Shown: positions 38,812 to 48,901, counted from the first letter of the stretch. The stretch is DNA of 64,000 bases from Candidatus Pantoea deserta (GCF_003813865.1 NZ_RMVG01000003.1:428267-492266); one strand, 5' to 3'. Numbers and translations: made by a program. The notes: generated by a model not told the origin, from the sequence alone.

Positions 38812-39615
38812 TTAGCGTTCGCGCCGCCAGGCTTCCGCCGTCAGCGCTTCGCCAAAGTGGCTGGAAATCAGGCGCTTAGTCAGCTCATGCAGCGGTGAGG
38901 CCAGCACATCGGCGGTGCCGCCGCGCTCCACCACTTCCCCCTGGTGCATCACCAGCACCTGATCGCTGATGTGCTTCATCATGCCGAGATGCTGCGTCAC
39001 ATAAATATAGGTGATGCCGTGCTTCTCTTGCAGTTCCAGCAGCAGATTCACCAGCTGCGATCGCATCGTCATATCAAGCGAGGCGAGGGCTTCGTCGGCG
39101 ACAATGACTTTCGGTTGCAGGATAAGGGCGCGCGCCAGGCCAAGACGCTGCTTCTGTCCCGGCGCCAGCATATGCGGATAGTAACCGGCGTGATCGCGCA
39201 GCAGTCCTACCTGACGCAACGTGGCGATAATACGCTTTTCGCGCGCCTCGGCGTCCAGGTCGCTGTTCAGCCGCAGCGGCAGGTCGAGAATTTGACTGAC
39301 GCGCTGACGCGGATTAAGCGACGTCGACGGGTCCTGAAAGATCATGCGGATACGCTGGCTGCGATAGCCGTAATCGCCGAACTCCAGCGGATGGTCGTTG
39401 ATCAGGATTTCGCCTTCGCTGGGCGCGACCATGCCGCTCAGCATTTTCGCCAGCGTCGATTTGCCGGAGCCGTTTTCGCCAATAATCGCCAGCGTTTGCT
39501 TTTCACGCAGGGTAAAGCTCACGGACTTTACCGCCTCGACGTGCTGACGACGAAACAGCCCGGTGCGATAGCGAAAGGTCTTGCTCAGATTGCGCACTTC
39601 CAGCAGCGTTTCCAT
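38812..39615 (-). CDS. sapF: ABC transporter ATPase SapF
   Basis: 267 residues (E. coli 268), Opp/Dpp type. Walker A GENGSGKST, a signature motif that reads LAPGQKQRLGLARAL rather than LSGGQ (usual in SapF), and Walker B VIVADEALASLD. One of the two ATPases of the Sap system, reported to act in antimicrobial-peptide resistance and putrescine export. It abuts sapD with no gap. No clear terminator in the 120 bp to fabI. Confidence 0.95.
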   Translation of the reverse strand: METLLEVRNLSKTFRYRTGLFRRQHVEAVKSVSFTLREKQTLAIIGENGSGKSTLAKMLSGMVAPSEGEILINDHPLEFGDYGYRSQRIRMIFQDPSTSLNPRQRVSQILDLPLRLNSDLDAEAREKRIIATLRQVGLLRDHAGYYPHMLAPGQKQRLGLARALILQPKVIVADEALASLDMTMRSQLVNLLLELQEKHGITYIYVTQHLGMMKHISDQVLVMHQGEVVERGGTADVLASPLHELTKRLISSHFGEALTAEAWRRER

Positions 39616-40611
39616 TTACTGCTCCTTCATATTCAGGGGAAAGTGGCAGGCGAACTGGTGCGTTTTACTGCCGGTCAGGCGCGGCGTTTCCACACATTTG
39701 CGCTGAGCATAGGGGCAGCGCGGGCCAAGCCGACAGCCGATTGGCAGACTCTCCAGCGACGGAATGGCGCCGGACAGAGTATTAAGACGGCTTTTATGCG
39801 GCAGCGAACGGCCAAAGTCCGGCATCGCGCGGATTAGCGCCTGCGTATAGGGATGATGCGGCGTGGTCATCAGGTCGTCGCTGCTGGCCGTCTCCACCGT
39901 CTGACCGCAGTACATGACATTAATACGGTTCGCCCACTGGCTCATGGTGCGCAGATCGTGGCTGATCAGCAGGATGGTCGTATTGTTGTTCTGGTTGAGG
40001 CGGCTCAGCAGACGGAAAATTTGCGCCTGGGTGGTCGGCTCCATCGCGTTGGTGGGTTCATCCGCGATCAGCAGGCGCGGCTGGTTAGCCAGCGCGATCG
40101 CGATCATCACTTTCTGGCATTCGCCTTCGGTCAGCTCATAGGGGAAGCTGCGCATAATATCTTTGTGATCTTTAATCCCCACGCGGTGCAGCAGCTCAAT
40201 GGCGCGCGTTTTCCGCCAGAACCAGAAGCGGCCCAGCCAGGGGCCTTTATAGGTCCAGCGCGGGATGGCCTGCATAAGCTGACGCCCGATGCGCTCCGAA
40301 GGATCGAGGCAGGACTGCGGCTCCTGAAAGATCATCGAAACATTGCGGCCGACAATGCGGCGACGCTCGCGCGGCGACAGGCGCAGCAGATCGACATCGT
40401 CGAACACCATGCGATCGGCGGTGACGCGCCAGTTATCTTTGGTTACGCCGCAGATGGCTTTCGCGACCAGGCTTTTGCCGGAGCCGGACTCGCCGACCAG
40501 TCCGCGTACTTCGCCTTCCATCAGCGTCAGGCTGACGCGATCGACGGCTTTCACCGGACCATCGGCGGTCATAAATTCAATGGTCAGATTACGAATATCA
40601 AGTAATGGCAT
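39616..40611 (-). CDS. sapD: ABC transporter ATPase SapD
   Basis: 331 residues (E. coli 330). Walker A GESGSGKS, signature [15 protein letters not shown] (the degenerate form typical of SapD), Walker [14 protein letters not shown], and a C-terminal oligopeptide-permease-type Cys cluster ([14 protein letters not shown]). SapD also binds ATP in support of Trk potassium uptake in E. coli. It starts within the sapC stop (TAATG). Confidence 0.95.
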   Translation of the reverse strand: MPLLDIRNLTIEFMTADGPVKAVDRVSLTLMEGEVRGLVGESGSGKSLVAKAICGVTKDNWRVTADRMVFDDVDLLRLSPRERRRIVGRNVSMIFQEPQSCLDPSERIGRQLMQAIPRWTYKGPWLGRFWFWRKTRAIELLHRVGIKDHKDIMRSFPYELTEGECQKVMIAIALANQPRLLIADEPTNAMEPTTQAQIFRLLSRLNQNNNTTILLISHDLRTMSQWANRINVMYCGQTVETASSDDLMTTPHHPYTQALIRAMPDFGRSLPHKSRLNTLSGAIPSLESLPIGCRLGPRCPYAQRKCVETPRLTGSKTHQFACHFPLNMKEQ

Positions 40612-41501
40612 TATTCTACTCCCGCCTCGACGGCGCGTCGGATGCCGTCGCCCAGCAGGTTGACAATCAGTACGCTGATCATTAGCGCAACCCCTGGTAG
40701 CATCACGGTCCAGGGCGCGACGTAGACCAGTTCCAGCGAATCACCCAGCATCGCGCCCCATTCCGGCGAGGGCAGCTGCGCGCCCAGATCGAGAAAGCCG
40801 AGCGCGGCAATATCCAGGATCGCCATCGACAGGGATCGCGTGATCTCGCTGATCAGCATCGGCAACACGTTCGGTAAAATCGCATGCCGTAAAATATCAA
40901 TATTGCTCGCGCCGTCGAGGCGGGCGGCAATCACATACTCTTTTTCCAGCTCATCGTGCACCGCGCTGTAAATCGCGCGCACCAGCCGCGGCAACAGCGC
41001 CAGCCACACGGCCAGCAGGGCGTGCTCCAGACGCGGGCCGAGAAAAGCCACCACGATAATCGCCAGCAGCAGCGAGGGGATGGACAACAGCGTATCCAGC
41101 ACGTGATTCATCACCGCCGAGCGCAGACCGTGCGTAATGCCCGCCAGCACGCCGAGAACCAGTCCGCACAGCGTAGCGAACAGCGTCACCAGAATGGCGG
41201 AGCCGACGGTCGGCGCTACGCCGCTCAGCAGACGGCTCAGCAGGTCGCGGCCCAAATCATCGGTGCCCAGAAAAAAGGAGACGTCGCCATAGCGCGACCA
41301 CGACGGCGGCAGCAGCTGATAGCCGAGAAACTGTTGATCGATGCCGTAGGGGGCCAGCAACCCGCCAAACAGACAGAGGCACAGCAGCGCGGCGAAACCA
41401 TATAGCCCGATCATGGCGGTGGTATTGCGATAGAAATGGTGCCAGCTGCGGCGAAATGCGCCAGGCAGGCGTTTCTCGGCGTAGACGTTATCGTAGGGCA
41501 T
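40611..41501 (-). CDS. sapC: ABC transporter permease SapC
   Basis: 296 residues, the E. coli length; start [20 protein letters not shown] as in the family. Motifs [20 protein letters not shown] and [14 protein letters not shown], and the EAA-loop region around [19 protein letters not shown]. It normally forms the membrane channel with SapB. Here sapB and sapA are missing upstream, so the transporter encoded at this locus lacks its permease partner and binding protein. Confidence 0.95.
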   Translation of the reverse strand: MPYDNVYAEKRLPGAFRRSWHHFYRNTTAMIGLYGFAALLCLCLFGGLLAPYGIDQQFLGYQLLPPSWSRYGDVSFFLGTDDLGRDLLSRLLSGVAPTVGSAILVTLFATLCGLVLGVLAGITHGLRSAVMNHVLDTLLSIPSLLLAIIVVAFLGPRLEHALLAVWLALLPRLVRAIYSAVHDELEKEYVIAARLDGASNIDILRHAILPNVLPMLISEITRSLSMAILDIAALGFLDLGAQLPSPEWGAMLGDSLELVYVAPWTVMLPGVALMISVLIVNLLGDGIRRAVEAGVE

Positions 41502-41559
41502 AGGTAGTCGCTTGAGAGAGGGTTAAGATGGTTTGCCGTACCTTAAATTTTTCATTCAT
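41488..41559 (-). CDS. 23-codon ORF over the lost sapB 3' end
   Basis: ATG at 41559 to TAA at 41488, overlapping the sapC start by 14 bp. The last four residues, YALR, are also the SapB C-terminus in E. coli, but they are forced by the overlapping sapC start codons. Upstream residues ([15 protein letters not shown]) are not SapB-like. It marks the deletion breakpoint and could couple translation into sapC; expression is doubtful. Confidence 0.3.
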   Translation of the reverse strand: MNEKFKVRQTILTLSQATTYALR

Positions 41560-41986
41560 ATCAAATCGTTGCTCAATTCTGTCCCTGTCGTAAATGTTCG
41601 CTGCGTAGCAGAGACAACCTGACAGCGGTGACTTACTCGCTGATGCTGTCTGAAGGGAGCCGACAGAGTGAAGAAGGCGCCAGACGAAAGCCTGCGCGCA
41701 GTTCGCTATTAAGGATTATCCGCCGATAACCCTCTTACAGGCAAGGGAAGGGCGGCAGCAATTTCAATTACCGATAACAGACGGTCAGGATTTGCGCCGC
41801 TATGCGGGATCGCCCAGCGCTCTCATCGCAGAACGTCCCCAGGCCAGCGCGGCAGCCTGAAATGTCCTCTGGTCTGCCCGGTCTCGACCGCTGCTATCCT
41901 TCTGGCGCGTTATCTGCCGTCTGGCATAACAGGCGTCGCCGGTCCGCTACACTCTTACCATCACGACTTAACGGAAAGGAGAAACC
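41560..41986. other. gap beyond the sap breakpoint
   Basis: 427 bp where sapB and sapA would lie in E. coli. No frame shows SapA or SapB similarity and no RNA gene is evident. It includes the promoter region of the cupin gene and must also drive the residual sapCDF. Confidence 0.45.
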
Positions 41987-42391
41987 ATGACCGAAAAAGA
42001 AAAAACCACGGACGCGCAGCCGACAGCTATCGCTCATCAACAGGTGTTGCAGAGCGGCACAGCCTGGAACGGCCAGCCGTATGAAGCTTATCCGGCTGGC
42101 AAACCGCAAATCACGGTGATGCGCATGTCACTGCCCGCCAACAGCGAGCTGCCCTGGCATACTCACCCTATGCCTAATACCGCCTATATCCTCTCCGGCC
42201 AGCTGACGATTGAGGACAAACAAAGCGGCGAAATTTACCAGGCGGGCGCGGGGCAGGCGCTAAATGAGACTATTAACAGCGCGCACCGGGGCTACACCAC
42301 CGACCAGCCAGCGGAGCTGGTGATTTTTTATGCGGGCGTTGAAGGGCAGGAACTTTCACTTCCGCTGCCGGGTGAAGAGGCGGAGTTTTAG
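41987..42391 (+). CDS. cupin-domain protein
   Basis: 134 residues; single cupin_2 barrel (about 45-115) with motif 1 LPWHTHPMPNTAYILSGQL (two His and downstream residues of a metal site) and motif 2 QALNETINSAHRGYTTDQPA. Soluble, no signal peptide. GGAAAGGAG precedes the ATG. Enzymatic or sensory role unknown. Confidence 0.85.
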   Translation: MTEKEKTTDAQPTAIAHQQVLQSGTAWNGQPYEAYPAGKPQITVMRMSLPANSELPWHTHPMPNTAYILSGQLTIEDKQSGEIYQAGAGQALNETINSAHRGYTTDQPAELVIFYAGVEGQELSLPLPGEEAEF

Positions 42392-42454
42392 CCGACCGCC
42401 GCTGTTTACGGCGTAAGGTTGCAGGCGCTTTTGTTCACAGGGCAGCGCGCCCGG

Positions 42455-43978
42455 CTACAGCAGGCAGATGCCCTCTGTTCCGGCAATACAGTTGCGTCCC
42501 GCTTTCTTGGCCGCATAGAGCGCTCTATCGGCGGCCTGCTTCAGCGCATCAGGCTGGTCGCCGGGAAAGGAGGCGCTAATACCGGCGCTCAGGGTAACGA
42601 TTTTTTCCGCCAGTTCGCTCGCCTCGTGGGGCAGCGCCGCGCGGCGAATCGCCTCCAGCGCCCGGTGAGCCACCTTTTCGGCGTCGCGGGCATGGGTGCC
42701 GGGCAGAATAATGGCGAACTCTTCGCCGCCATACCGGGTTACCCGGTCGGTGCTGCGCAGCGAAAGGTGTTTCAGCAGCGCCGCTACCTCCTGTAGGCAG
42801 CGGTCGCCGGCAATATGTCCATACTCATCGTTGTAGCGCTTAAAGTAATCCACATCGAACATGATCAGGGAAACGGGCAAGGCGGAGTCGCGCAGACTCT
42901 TTTCCAGATAAAAATCGAACTGGCGTCGGTTGCCCAGCCCCGTCAGACCATCCAGCATCGCCAGATCGCTGAGCGTGCCGTTAAGCCGCGTAAGCTCATC
43001 CTGCGATCGCATCAGCGCCTGGTGGCTGCGCTGGCTGGCGCGCAGCTGACGCAGCACCAGAAAGCCGAACAGCAGCACCAGCAGCCAGGTGAAAATATTC
43101 ACGCTGATGCCGGTGATATTGCTCATCCACCAGGCCTGACGCATCGCCCGGGTTTCATAACCCACAGCGACGACCAGCGGATAGCGCTCAAGCCGGGCGT
43201 AGCCGAAAAGTCGCTCCTCGCCGTCAAGGCGACTGTGCCAGGTGGCGCTGCCAATGCGTGACTGGCTCAGCAGGTTAGTAAACAGCGGGCTGGAGGAGAG
43301 GCTGCGGTTAAGTACGCTGTCAGGAAAAGGGCGGGCATAGAGCAGAATGCCTCTGGTATTCATCAGCGCCAGCAGATCGCCCGCACTCTGTTCGTACCAG
43401 CCGTAGTACTGGCGGAAAAAGGCGACTTTGACCGAACCCAGCGCCACGCCGCGAAAATTGCCCTCGGCGTCATTGAGTCGCAGCGAGACCGGGATCACCA
43501 GCTCGCCGGTGCTGCGGCTGCGCACAACCTGTCCAATCCGCGCCCCCGCATCGGCGTGATCGCGGTGCCAGATAAAGGATTCGCGATCGGCATTGTTCAT
43601 CTGCCTGAACGGCTGGTCACGCGACGTCGCCAGCCAGTTTCCCTCTTTATCGTAGACAAACAGCCCCGCCAATTGAGGCAGCGGAAGCGACAGCCCGGCC
43701 AGAATGCCGCTTCTGCCGCTGTAGGCTTCAGGGCGGCGAAACACCTCATCCGTCTGGCGGGCAATCTCATCCAGCGCGATGTTGACCTGAAGAAAGGTGT
43801 CCTGCGCCTGCCGGGAAAGGGAGAGAGCCTGGTTGCGCGCCCGCACCGAGACATCCTGAAGGCGGTCCTGCCACGACTGCCATAGCGCCCAGCTGCATGC
43901 CGTCACGATAAAAACGCTAATAAAAAGCAGAAACAGCAGCACTAAGCGTTCGGTTTTCCTGGTGCGAGCTAGAGGCAA
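42455..43978 (-). CDS. membrane diguanylate cyclase (dCache-GGDEF)
   Basis: 507 residues. TM1 (11-33), periplasmic double-Cache-type sensor (about 40-280), TM2 (289-310), GGDEF domain (340-500). The active site GGEEF (417-421) is intact and a product-inhibition site RSTD (408-411) lies exactly five residues before it, so this should be an active, feedback-controlled c-di-GMP synthase. The ligand of the sensor is unknown. Convergent with the cupin gene. Confidence 0.9.
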   Translation of the reverse strand: MPLARTRKTERLVLLFLLFISVFIVTACSWALWQSWQDRLQDVSVRARNQALSLSRQAQDTFLQVNIALDEIARQTDEVFRRPEAYSGRSGILAGLSLPLPQLAGLFVYDKEGNWLATSRDQPFRQMNNADRESFIWHRDHADAGARIGQVVRSRSTGELVIPVSLRLNDAEGNFRGVALGSVKVAFFRQYYGWYEQSAGDLLALMNTRGILLYARPFPDSVLNRSLSSSPLFTNLLSQSRIGSATWHSRLDGEERLFGYARLERYPLVVAVGYETRAMRQAWWMSNITGISVNIFTWLLVLLFGFLVLRQLRASQRSHQALMRSQDELTRLNGTLSDLAMLDGLTGLGNRRQFDFYLEKSLRDSALPVSLIMFDVDYFKRYNDEYGHIAGDRCLQEVAALLKHLSLRSTDRVTRYGGEEFAIILPGTHARDAEKVAHRALEAIRRAALPHEASELAEKIVTLSAGISASFPGDQPDALKQAADRALYAAKKAGRNCIAGTEGICLL

Positions 43979-44076
43979 ATCTCTCTCCGGTAAAACAGCG
44001 GGTTATCAGTAAAAGGTAGCAGTAAAAATCGGACCTGGTGACCGGCGAGCATCCCCCAGGCAGAGGAAGAAGGGCG

Positions 44077-44118
44077 GGCGGGTCTGACAGCGGCGGCGTG
44101 GTCGCTGTCAGGCCCGCC
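44077..44118. repeat. 16-bp inverted repeat after the lyase operon
   Basis: GGCGGGTCTGACAGCG/CGCTGTCAGGCCCGCC, one G·T mismatch, 10-base loop, 9 bp past the lyase stop. No T-run follows, so it may act as an mRNA 3'-end stabiliser or as a rho-assisted stop. Confidence 0.6.
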
Positions 44119-44126
44119 GCAGGTTA

Positions 44127-45623
44127 TTATCCCGCGTTAAAATCCTCCATGTTTTTTAACACTTCAACCGCCTGTGCTATATCTGGGGCCAGCCAGCGAT
44201 CCTGCTGCCAGTTCGCCACCACCGCGCGTAAGCGGCGTAGCGCCTGACGAGTGCCTGAGGCAAGCGCCGCTTCGCCGTGAAAATCGAGCGCCTGCGCAGC
44301 CAGCAAATATTCGATGGCCAGGATATGCCAGACATTCTCCAGCAGCCTGAGCAGTTTGAGCGCTGCGCCGGTGCCGAGACTGAGATGGTCTTCCTGCAAA
44401 CCGGAGGTGACATAGTTATCCAGCACCGCAGGCTGCGCCAGCTGGCGATTCTCCGCGCAGAGCGACGCCGCGACATACTGGGCGATCATCATGCCGGAGT
44501 TAACGCCTGGCTGCGCCACCAGAAAGGGCGGCAGGCCGCTGACCAGCGGATTGACCAGTCGGTCGAGCCGCCGCTCGGCGATGCTGCCGATTTCCGCCAG
44601 GGCAATCGCCAGCAGATCCGCCGCCATCGCCACCGACTCACCGTGCGGGTTAGCCTGCGACACCACGCGCCAGTCGCCCGGCGAGCCAAGTACCAGCGGG
44701 TTATCGGTGCAGGCGTTCAGTTCGGTCTCGATCTGGCGCGCGGCGTGGGCGAACTGATCGCGGCTGGCGCCGTGCACCTGCGGCATCGAGCGCAGGCTGA
44801 GGGCATCCTGGGTGCGTATTCCGACGCTGGCCGCCAGCAGCGGGCTGTCGCTCAGTAGCTGGCGCAGCCGCTGGCCGCTGATTTGCATGCCGGGACTCGC
44901 CTTTAGCGCCAGCACTTCGGTGTCAAACGCCGCCAGCTGGCCGCGCAGCGCCTCAAAGCTCATGGCTCCGGTGACGTCAGCCCGGTTAAGAAGACGCGCG
45001 GCGTCGTCCAGCGCCAGGCAGGCGAGGCCGGTCATGCAGGGCGTGCCGTTAACCAGACTGAGTCCCTCTTTAGCTCCCGGACGGTACGGGGTCAGGCCAG
45101 CCAGCGCCAGCGCCTGCGCGGCTGGCATACGCTGGTGTTGATATTCCACCTCGCCGACGCCAATCAGCGCCAGACCGATGTGCGCCATATGGCTCAGATA
45201 GCCGACCGATCCCTGCGACGGCACTTGCGGCGTAATCTGATGATTGAGCAGCGCCAGCATATGCTGCACCAGCGCCACCGATACGCCCGATTTTCCGTGG
45301 CTGTAGTTGGCGATCGCCGCGCAGAGAATGGCTCGCGCCTGTTCGCGCGTCAGTAGCGGACCGACGCCGCAGGCATGGCTCAGCAAGGTATTGCGCGACA
45401 GCTGGCTGAGCTGTTCGTCCGCCAGCGTGATATTGCACAGAGCGCCCAGGCCGGTGTTGATGCCGTAAGCGATCTGCCCGCTGACGACAATCTCATCGAC
45501 AATGGCGCGCCCCTGAGCGATACGCTGCCAGGCACTCGTGCTCAGGCTTAACTCTGCATTATGCCGCGCCACCGCGACCAGTTCCTGCCACGTCAGCGGG
45601 CCGTCGCCCCATACCACGGTCAT
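44127..45623 (-). CDS. HAL/PAL-family lyase homologue lacking the MIO triad
   Basis: 498 residues, aligning through its length with histidine ammonia-lyase: Y53 in [68 protein letters not shown], and LQEDHLSLG. The Ala-Ser-Gly that cyclises into the electrophilic MIO cofactor is absent: after GSVG (138-141) the sequence reads YLSHMAH, three residues shorter than ASGDLAPLAH. The tyrosine of QDxYSxR is Ala (QDALSLR). So it should not be a normal HutH. Ergothionase, a MIO-less homologue that removes trimethylamine from ergothioneine, is one possibility. Overlaps the ATPase gene by 4 bp: last gene of an uptake operon. Confidence 0.85.
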   Translation of the reverse strand: MTVVWGDGPLTWQELVAVARHNAELSLSTSAWQRIAQGRAIVDEIVVSGQIAYGINTGLGALCNITLADEQLSQLSRNTLLSHACGVGPLLTREQARAILCAAIANYSHGKSGVSVALVQHMLALLNHQITPQVPSQGSVGYLSHMAHIGLALIGVGEVEYQHQRMPAAQALALAGLTPYRPGAKEGLSLVNGTPCMTGLACLALDDAARLLNRADVTGAMSFEALRGQLAAFDTEVLALKASPGMQISGQRLRQLLSDSPLLAASVGIRTQDALSLRSMPQVHGASRDQFAHAARQIETELNACTDNPLVLGSPGDWRVVSQANPHGESVAMAADLLAIALAEIGSIAERRLDRLVNPLVSGLPPFLVAQPGVNSGMMIAQYVAASLCAENRQLAQPAVLDNYVTSGLQEDHLSLGTGAALKLLRLLENVWHILAIEYLLAAQALDFHGEAALASGTRQALRRLRAVVANWQQDRWLAPDIAQAVEVLKNMEDFNAG

Positions 45624-46429
45624 GACGGCTGCTCCGCGCCGTGGTGGCTGGAGATAAACTGTTTAAAGCGCGGCGACCCCTGCTGGCCGAACATCGCTTC
45701 CGGCTCGCCCTGGCAATCAATGGTGCCCTGATGCATAAACACCACACGGTTAGAGACATTGCGGGCGAAGCCCATTTCGTGCGTCACCACCAGCATGGTG
45801 CGTCCCTCTTCCGCCAGGCTGCGCATCACTTTCAGGACTTCGCCCACCAGTTCGGGGTCGAGCGCCGACGTCGGCTCATCGAACAGCATCACCTCTGGAT
45901 CCATTGCCAGCGCACGGGCAATGGCTACCCGCTGCTGCTGGCCGCCGGAGAGCTGCGCCGGATAGAAATCTTTGCGATTAAGCAGGCCGACGCGATCCAG
46001 CAGCTGCTCGGCCTGGGCGATGCAGCTTTTCTTGTCGCGCTTCAGCACGTAGTGCGGACCCTCGATAACATTTTGCAGCACCGTCATGTGCGACCAGAGG
46101 TTAAAGCTCTGGAATACCATACCCAGGCGCGAACGCAGGCGCTCAATCTGCCGGGGATTGGCCGCCAGCTGGTGGCCGCGGGCATGACGCTTCATCTCAA
46201 TGGTCTCGCCGCCGACGCTGACCACGCCCGCATCGGGCGTTTCCAGCAGGTTTATGCAGCGCAGCAGGGTGCTTTTTCCCGAGCCGCTGGCACCGAGAAT
46301 CGAAATAACATCGCCTTTGTGCGCCTGAAGCGAAATGCCTTTCAGGACTTCCATTGCGCCAAAGGATTTATGAATATCCGTGGCGGATAAGGTGACGGGG
46401 GAAGTGGAATGCATATTATTCTCCGGCAA
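45620..46429 (-). CDS. amino-acid ABC transporter ATPase (HisP/GlnQ type)
   Basis: 269 residues. Walker [11 protein letters not shown]-loop [11 protein letters not shown], signature [15 protein letters not shown], Walker [16 protein letters not shown]-loop VVTHEMGFA. The length and the [20 protein letters not shown] insert resemble HisP/OccP-type ATPases of the polar amino acid family. It overlaps the permease gene by 14 bp and the lyase by 4 bp. Confidence 0.93.
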   Translation of the reverse strand: MPENNMHSTSPVTLSATDIHKSFGAMEVLKGISLQAHKGDVISILGASGSGKSTLLRCINLLETPDAGVVSVGGETIEMKRHARGHQLAANPRQIERLRSRLGMVFQSFNLWSHMTVLQNVIEGPHYVLKRDKKSCIAQAEQLLDRVGLLNRKDFYPAQLSGGQQQRVAIARALAMDPEVMLFDEPTSALDPELVGEVLKVMRSLAEEGRTMLVVTHEMGFARNVSNRVVFMHQGTIDCQGEPEAMFGQQGSPRFKQFISSHHGAEQPS

Positions 46430-47144
46430 GCGGTTTAACGGCGGACAACGGCTTTTTTGCGATGCGATGCACCGGCGTCAGACGGCGTTCCAGCAGTGCG
46501 TATAGCTGGACGATTATAAAGTTGAGAAGCAGGTAGATAGTCGCGGCGCAGAGAAACACCTCCATCGTGCGATAGGTGCGCTGAATGATCTGCTGCGCGA
46601 CGCCGGTCACGTCCCACACGGTAACAAGGCTGGCTAACGCCGTGGACTTCACCAGCAGAATGGCCTCGGTGGAGTAGGCGGGCAGCGCATAGCGCAGCAT
46701 CACCGGCGCAATAATGCGGCGCAGCAGCAGCCAGCGTGACATGCCGCAGGCCAGCCCGGCCTCAACCTGTCCGGCAGGCACGGCGAGCAGCGCGCCGCGC
46801 AAAATTTCTGCGGTATAGGCTGCGGTGCAGAGCGACAGCGCCAGCACCGCGCAGATAAACGGTTCGCGCAGAAAAGGCCAGACGATGCTGTGACGGATCA
46901 CGCCAAATTGCCCCAGCCCGTAATAGATAAGAAAGAGCTGAATCATTAGCGGCGAGCCGCGAAACACCAGAATATAGCCGCGCGCGAAGCCGCTCAGCAG
47001 CCGCCAGCGGCTCATGCGCAGCGACAGAATGCCGATCGCCAGAATACCGCCGCAGATAAACGCGCTGATAAACAGGCCGAGCGTCACCGGCAGCGCAGCG
47101 CTCAGTTTGAGAAAGGTGTCAGAGAGAAAGACGAAGTCAATCAT
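46416..47144 (-). CDS. amino-acid ABC permease (HisM type)
   Basis: 242 residues, five helices, with the EAA-type loop [20 protein letters not shown]. The start at 47144 ([11 protein letters not shown]) follows AAGGAG by 8 bp and is preferred to an open extension up to 47186. [15 protein letters not shown] is the N-terminal signature of HisM/ArtM permeases. It pairs with the 47156 permease in the inner membrane. Confidence 0.92.
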   Translation of the reverse strand: MIDFVFLSDTFLKLSAALPVTLGLFISAFICGGILAIGILSLRMSRWRLLSGFARGYILVFRGSPLMIQLFLIYYGLGQFGVIRHSIVWPFLREPFICAVLALSLCTAAYTAEILRGALLAVPAGQVEAGLACGMSRWLLLRRIIAPVMLRYALPAYSTEAILLVKSTALASLVTVWDVTGVAQQIIQRTYRTMEVFLCAATIYLLLNFIIVQLYALLERRLTPVHRIAKKPLSAVKPLAGE

Positions 47145-47155
47145 GCTGCTACTCC

Positions 47156-47875
47156 TTAGTGCTGCGCCGCCGTGCGACTTTGCCACGCCCGCCCCAGGCG
47201 CAACTCCGCCCGACGAAACGCCTGATTTGAGAGCAGTGTCAGCAGCAGATAACAGACACCCCCGACCAGATAAAAAGTAAAATAGTCGCGCGTTGAACCT
47301 GCGGCGACCTGGCTGGCGCGCATCAGCTCGACAATGCCGGTCACCGAGACCAGCGCGGAATCCTTAAGGCTCATCTGCCAGACGTTCGACATGCCGGGCA
47401 ATGCGTAGCGAACCACCTGGGGCAACAGAATGCGCTGCGCAATGCGCCAGCGGGGCATACCGATCGCCACGGCGGCTTCTATTTCGCCTTTTGCCAGCGC
47501 CAGACGCGCCGCACGATAGACTTCGCCCTGATAAGAGCCGGAGATAAGCCCGATAGCCAGCGCGCCAATTAAAAACGGCGGAGCTTCGATAAAGCCATCC
47601 GCGCCGAACAGCTGTCCCACCAGGGTAATCAGACCGGATCCGCCGAAGTAGAACAGGTAGATCACCAGCAGTTCCGGAATGCCGCGAAACACCACCGAAT
47701 AGCTCTCGCCCAACCAGCGCAGCCAGCGCTGAGGGGAGAGCTTCGCGGCCGCCACGCCGGAGCCGACCACGGCCCCAATCATCAGCGCCGCCAGCGACAG
47801 CAGCAGTGTGGTGCAGGCGGCGCTCAGGATCAGTCGGCCCCAGCCCTCCGCGCCAAAACTCAGCAGGCTTATCAT
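47156..47875 (-). CDS. amino-acid ABC permease (HisQ type)
   Basis: 239 residues, five helices. VVFRGIPELLVIYLFYFG and the coupling loop EIEAAVAIGMPRWRIAQRILLPQ are typical of HisQ/OccQ permeases. It lies 12 bp after the binding-protein gene and 11 bp before the second permease, so the set is one operon. Confidence 0.93.
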   Translation of the reverse strand: MISLLSFGAEGWGRLILSAACTTLLLSLAALMIGAVVGSGVAAAKLSPQRWLRWLGESYSVVFRGIPELLVIYLFYFGGSGLITLVGQLFGADGFIEAPPFLIGALAIGLISGSYQGEVYRAARLALAKGEIEAAVAIGMPRWRIAQRILLPQVVRYALPGMSNVWQMSLKDSALVSVTGIVELMRASQVAAGSTRDYFTFYLVGGVCYLLLTLLSNQAFRRAELRLGRAWQSRTAAQH

Positions 47876-47887
47876 CTTTCACCTCAC

Positions 47888-48739
47888 TTACGGGGTTACG
47901 TCTGTTTTAAACCACTTCGCACTGAGCTTTTTCACCGTGCCGTCGGCCAGCGCGGCCTGTATCGCCTCGTCGAGTCTGGCTTTCAGATCGTTATCCGCCA
48001 TGCGTACGCCCATCGCTTCGCCTTCGCCCCAGACGGGGCCGCCCAGCTGAGGACCGCTGAAGCTCAGGTTGCTGTTCTCTTTACGCGCCAGCATAGACTG
48101 AGCGAAGGTCACATCATCAAATACCGCGTCGATCCGGCCCGACTGAAGGTCGAGAATGGCGTCCGCCGAAGACGTGTATTCCCGGACATCGGCATCGCCT
48201 TTGAAGTACTTATCAATAAACGGCGTGTAGACCGTGCCGGAGGCGATGCCAATGGTTTTGCCTTTTAGCGCGGCTTTGAGCGGCGCTATCGCCGCGTTAA
48301 TCGCCTTCTCATCGTCATGCAGCTTGATAATGTTGCTATCGGCCGGCAGCAGCGGGTTATCTTTACTGGTAATAAAGGTGGCGGGCGTAGAGGCATAGGG
48401 CGTAGTAAAGTTGACGACTTTTTTACGATCCGGGGTAATAACGATCGCATCCATAATCACATCATATTTGCCGGCGTTCAGTCCGGCGATCATGCCGTCC
48501 CAGTTCTGTACCACCAGCTTGCACTGAATGCCCATGCGCTTGCAGAGATCCTCCATCAGTTCAGGTTCAAACCCGCCTAACTTGCCGCCCGGCAGCGTCA
48601 GGTTCCAGGGTTCATAGCTTCCTTCAGTAGCGATAGTGATCGATTTCCACTCTTTTGCCTGTACGGCCATACCGCTGAACATCAGCGTGACGAACAGGGC
48701 GGTGAGGCAAAAATGGCGAACTGGAACGCGTTGCGTCAT
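47888..48739 (-). CDS. periplasmic amino-acid-type binding protein
   Basis: 283 residues, family 3 solute-binding protein. A signal peptide (1-28) is probably cleaved after AVQA. The mature protein starts KEWKSITIATEGSYEPWNLT and contains GFEPELMEDLCKRMGIQCKLV and the central DVIMDAIVITPDRKKVVNFT, resembling HisJ, ArgT and octopine/nopaline receptors. Ligand unknown. It is first in the operon; the lyase at the end suggests that the ligand is a histidine-like or betaine-like amino acid (inference). Confidence 0.92.
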   Translation of the reverse strand: MTQRVPVRHFCLTALFVTLMFSGMAVQAKEWKSITIATEGSYEPWNLTLPGGKLGGFEPELMEDLCKRMGIQCKLVVQNWDGMIAGLNAGKYDVIMDAIVITPDRKKVVNFTTPYASTPATFITSKDNPLLPADSNIIKLHDDEKAINAAIAPLKAALKGKTIGIASGTVYTPFIDKYFKGDADVREYTSSADAILDLQSGRIDAVFDDVTFAQSMLARKENSNLSFSGPQLGGPVWGEGEAMGVRMADNDLKARLDEAIQAALADGTVKKLSAKWFKTDVTP

Positions 48740-48805
48740 GCGGCTTCTCCTGGTTAGTCGATGAATGACATCATCCTGCGTGAAAATTATGCAAATGACC
48801 TTTCA

Positions 48806-48815
48806 TGTATATACA
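48806..48815. promoter_or_regulatory. HutC/GntR-type operator site 1
   Basis: Palindrome TGTATATACA within CATGTATATACAAGT, 67 bp upstream of the binding-protein gene. It fits the TGTA-N2-TACA core known for HutC. Confidence 0.55.
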
Positions 48816-48901
48816 AGTAAATTTGCGTCGATACATCGCTGAAATACCCATTGTGTGAGCATGACAGGATAAAATTTTGTTAAAAAAGAGTCAGCGAACT
48901 T

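Noticed and set aside
41502..41559. The 23-codon ORF as proof of a SapB remnant
   Set aside because: The only SapB-like part (YALR) is dictated by the overlapping sapC start; upstream residues do not resemble SapB, so it shows the breakpoint but not a preserved fragment.
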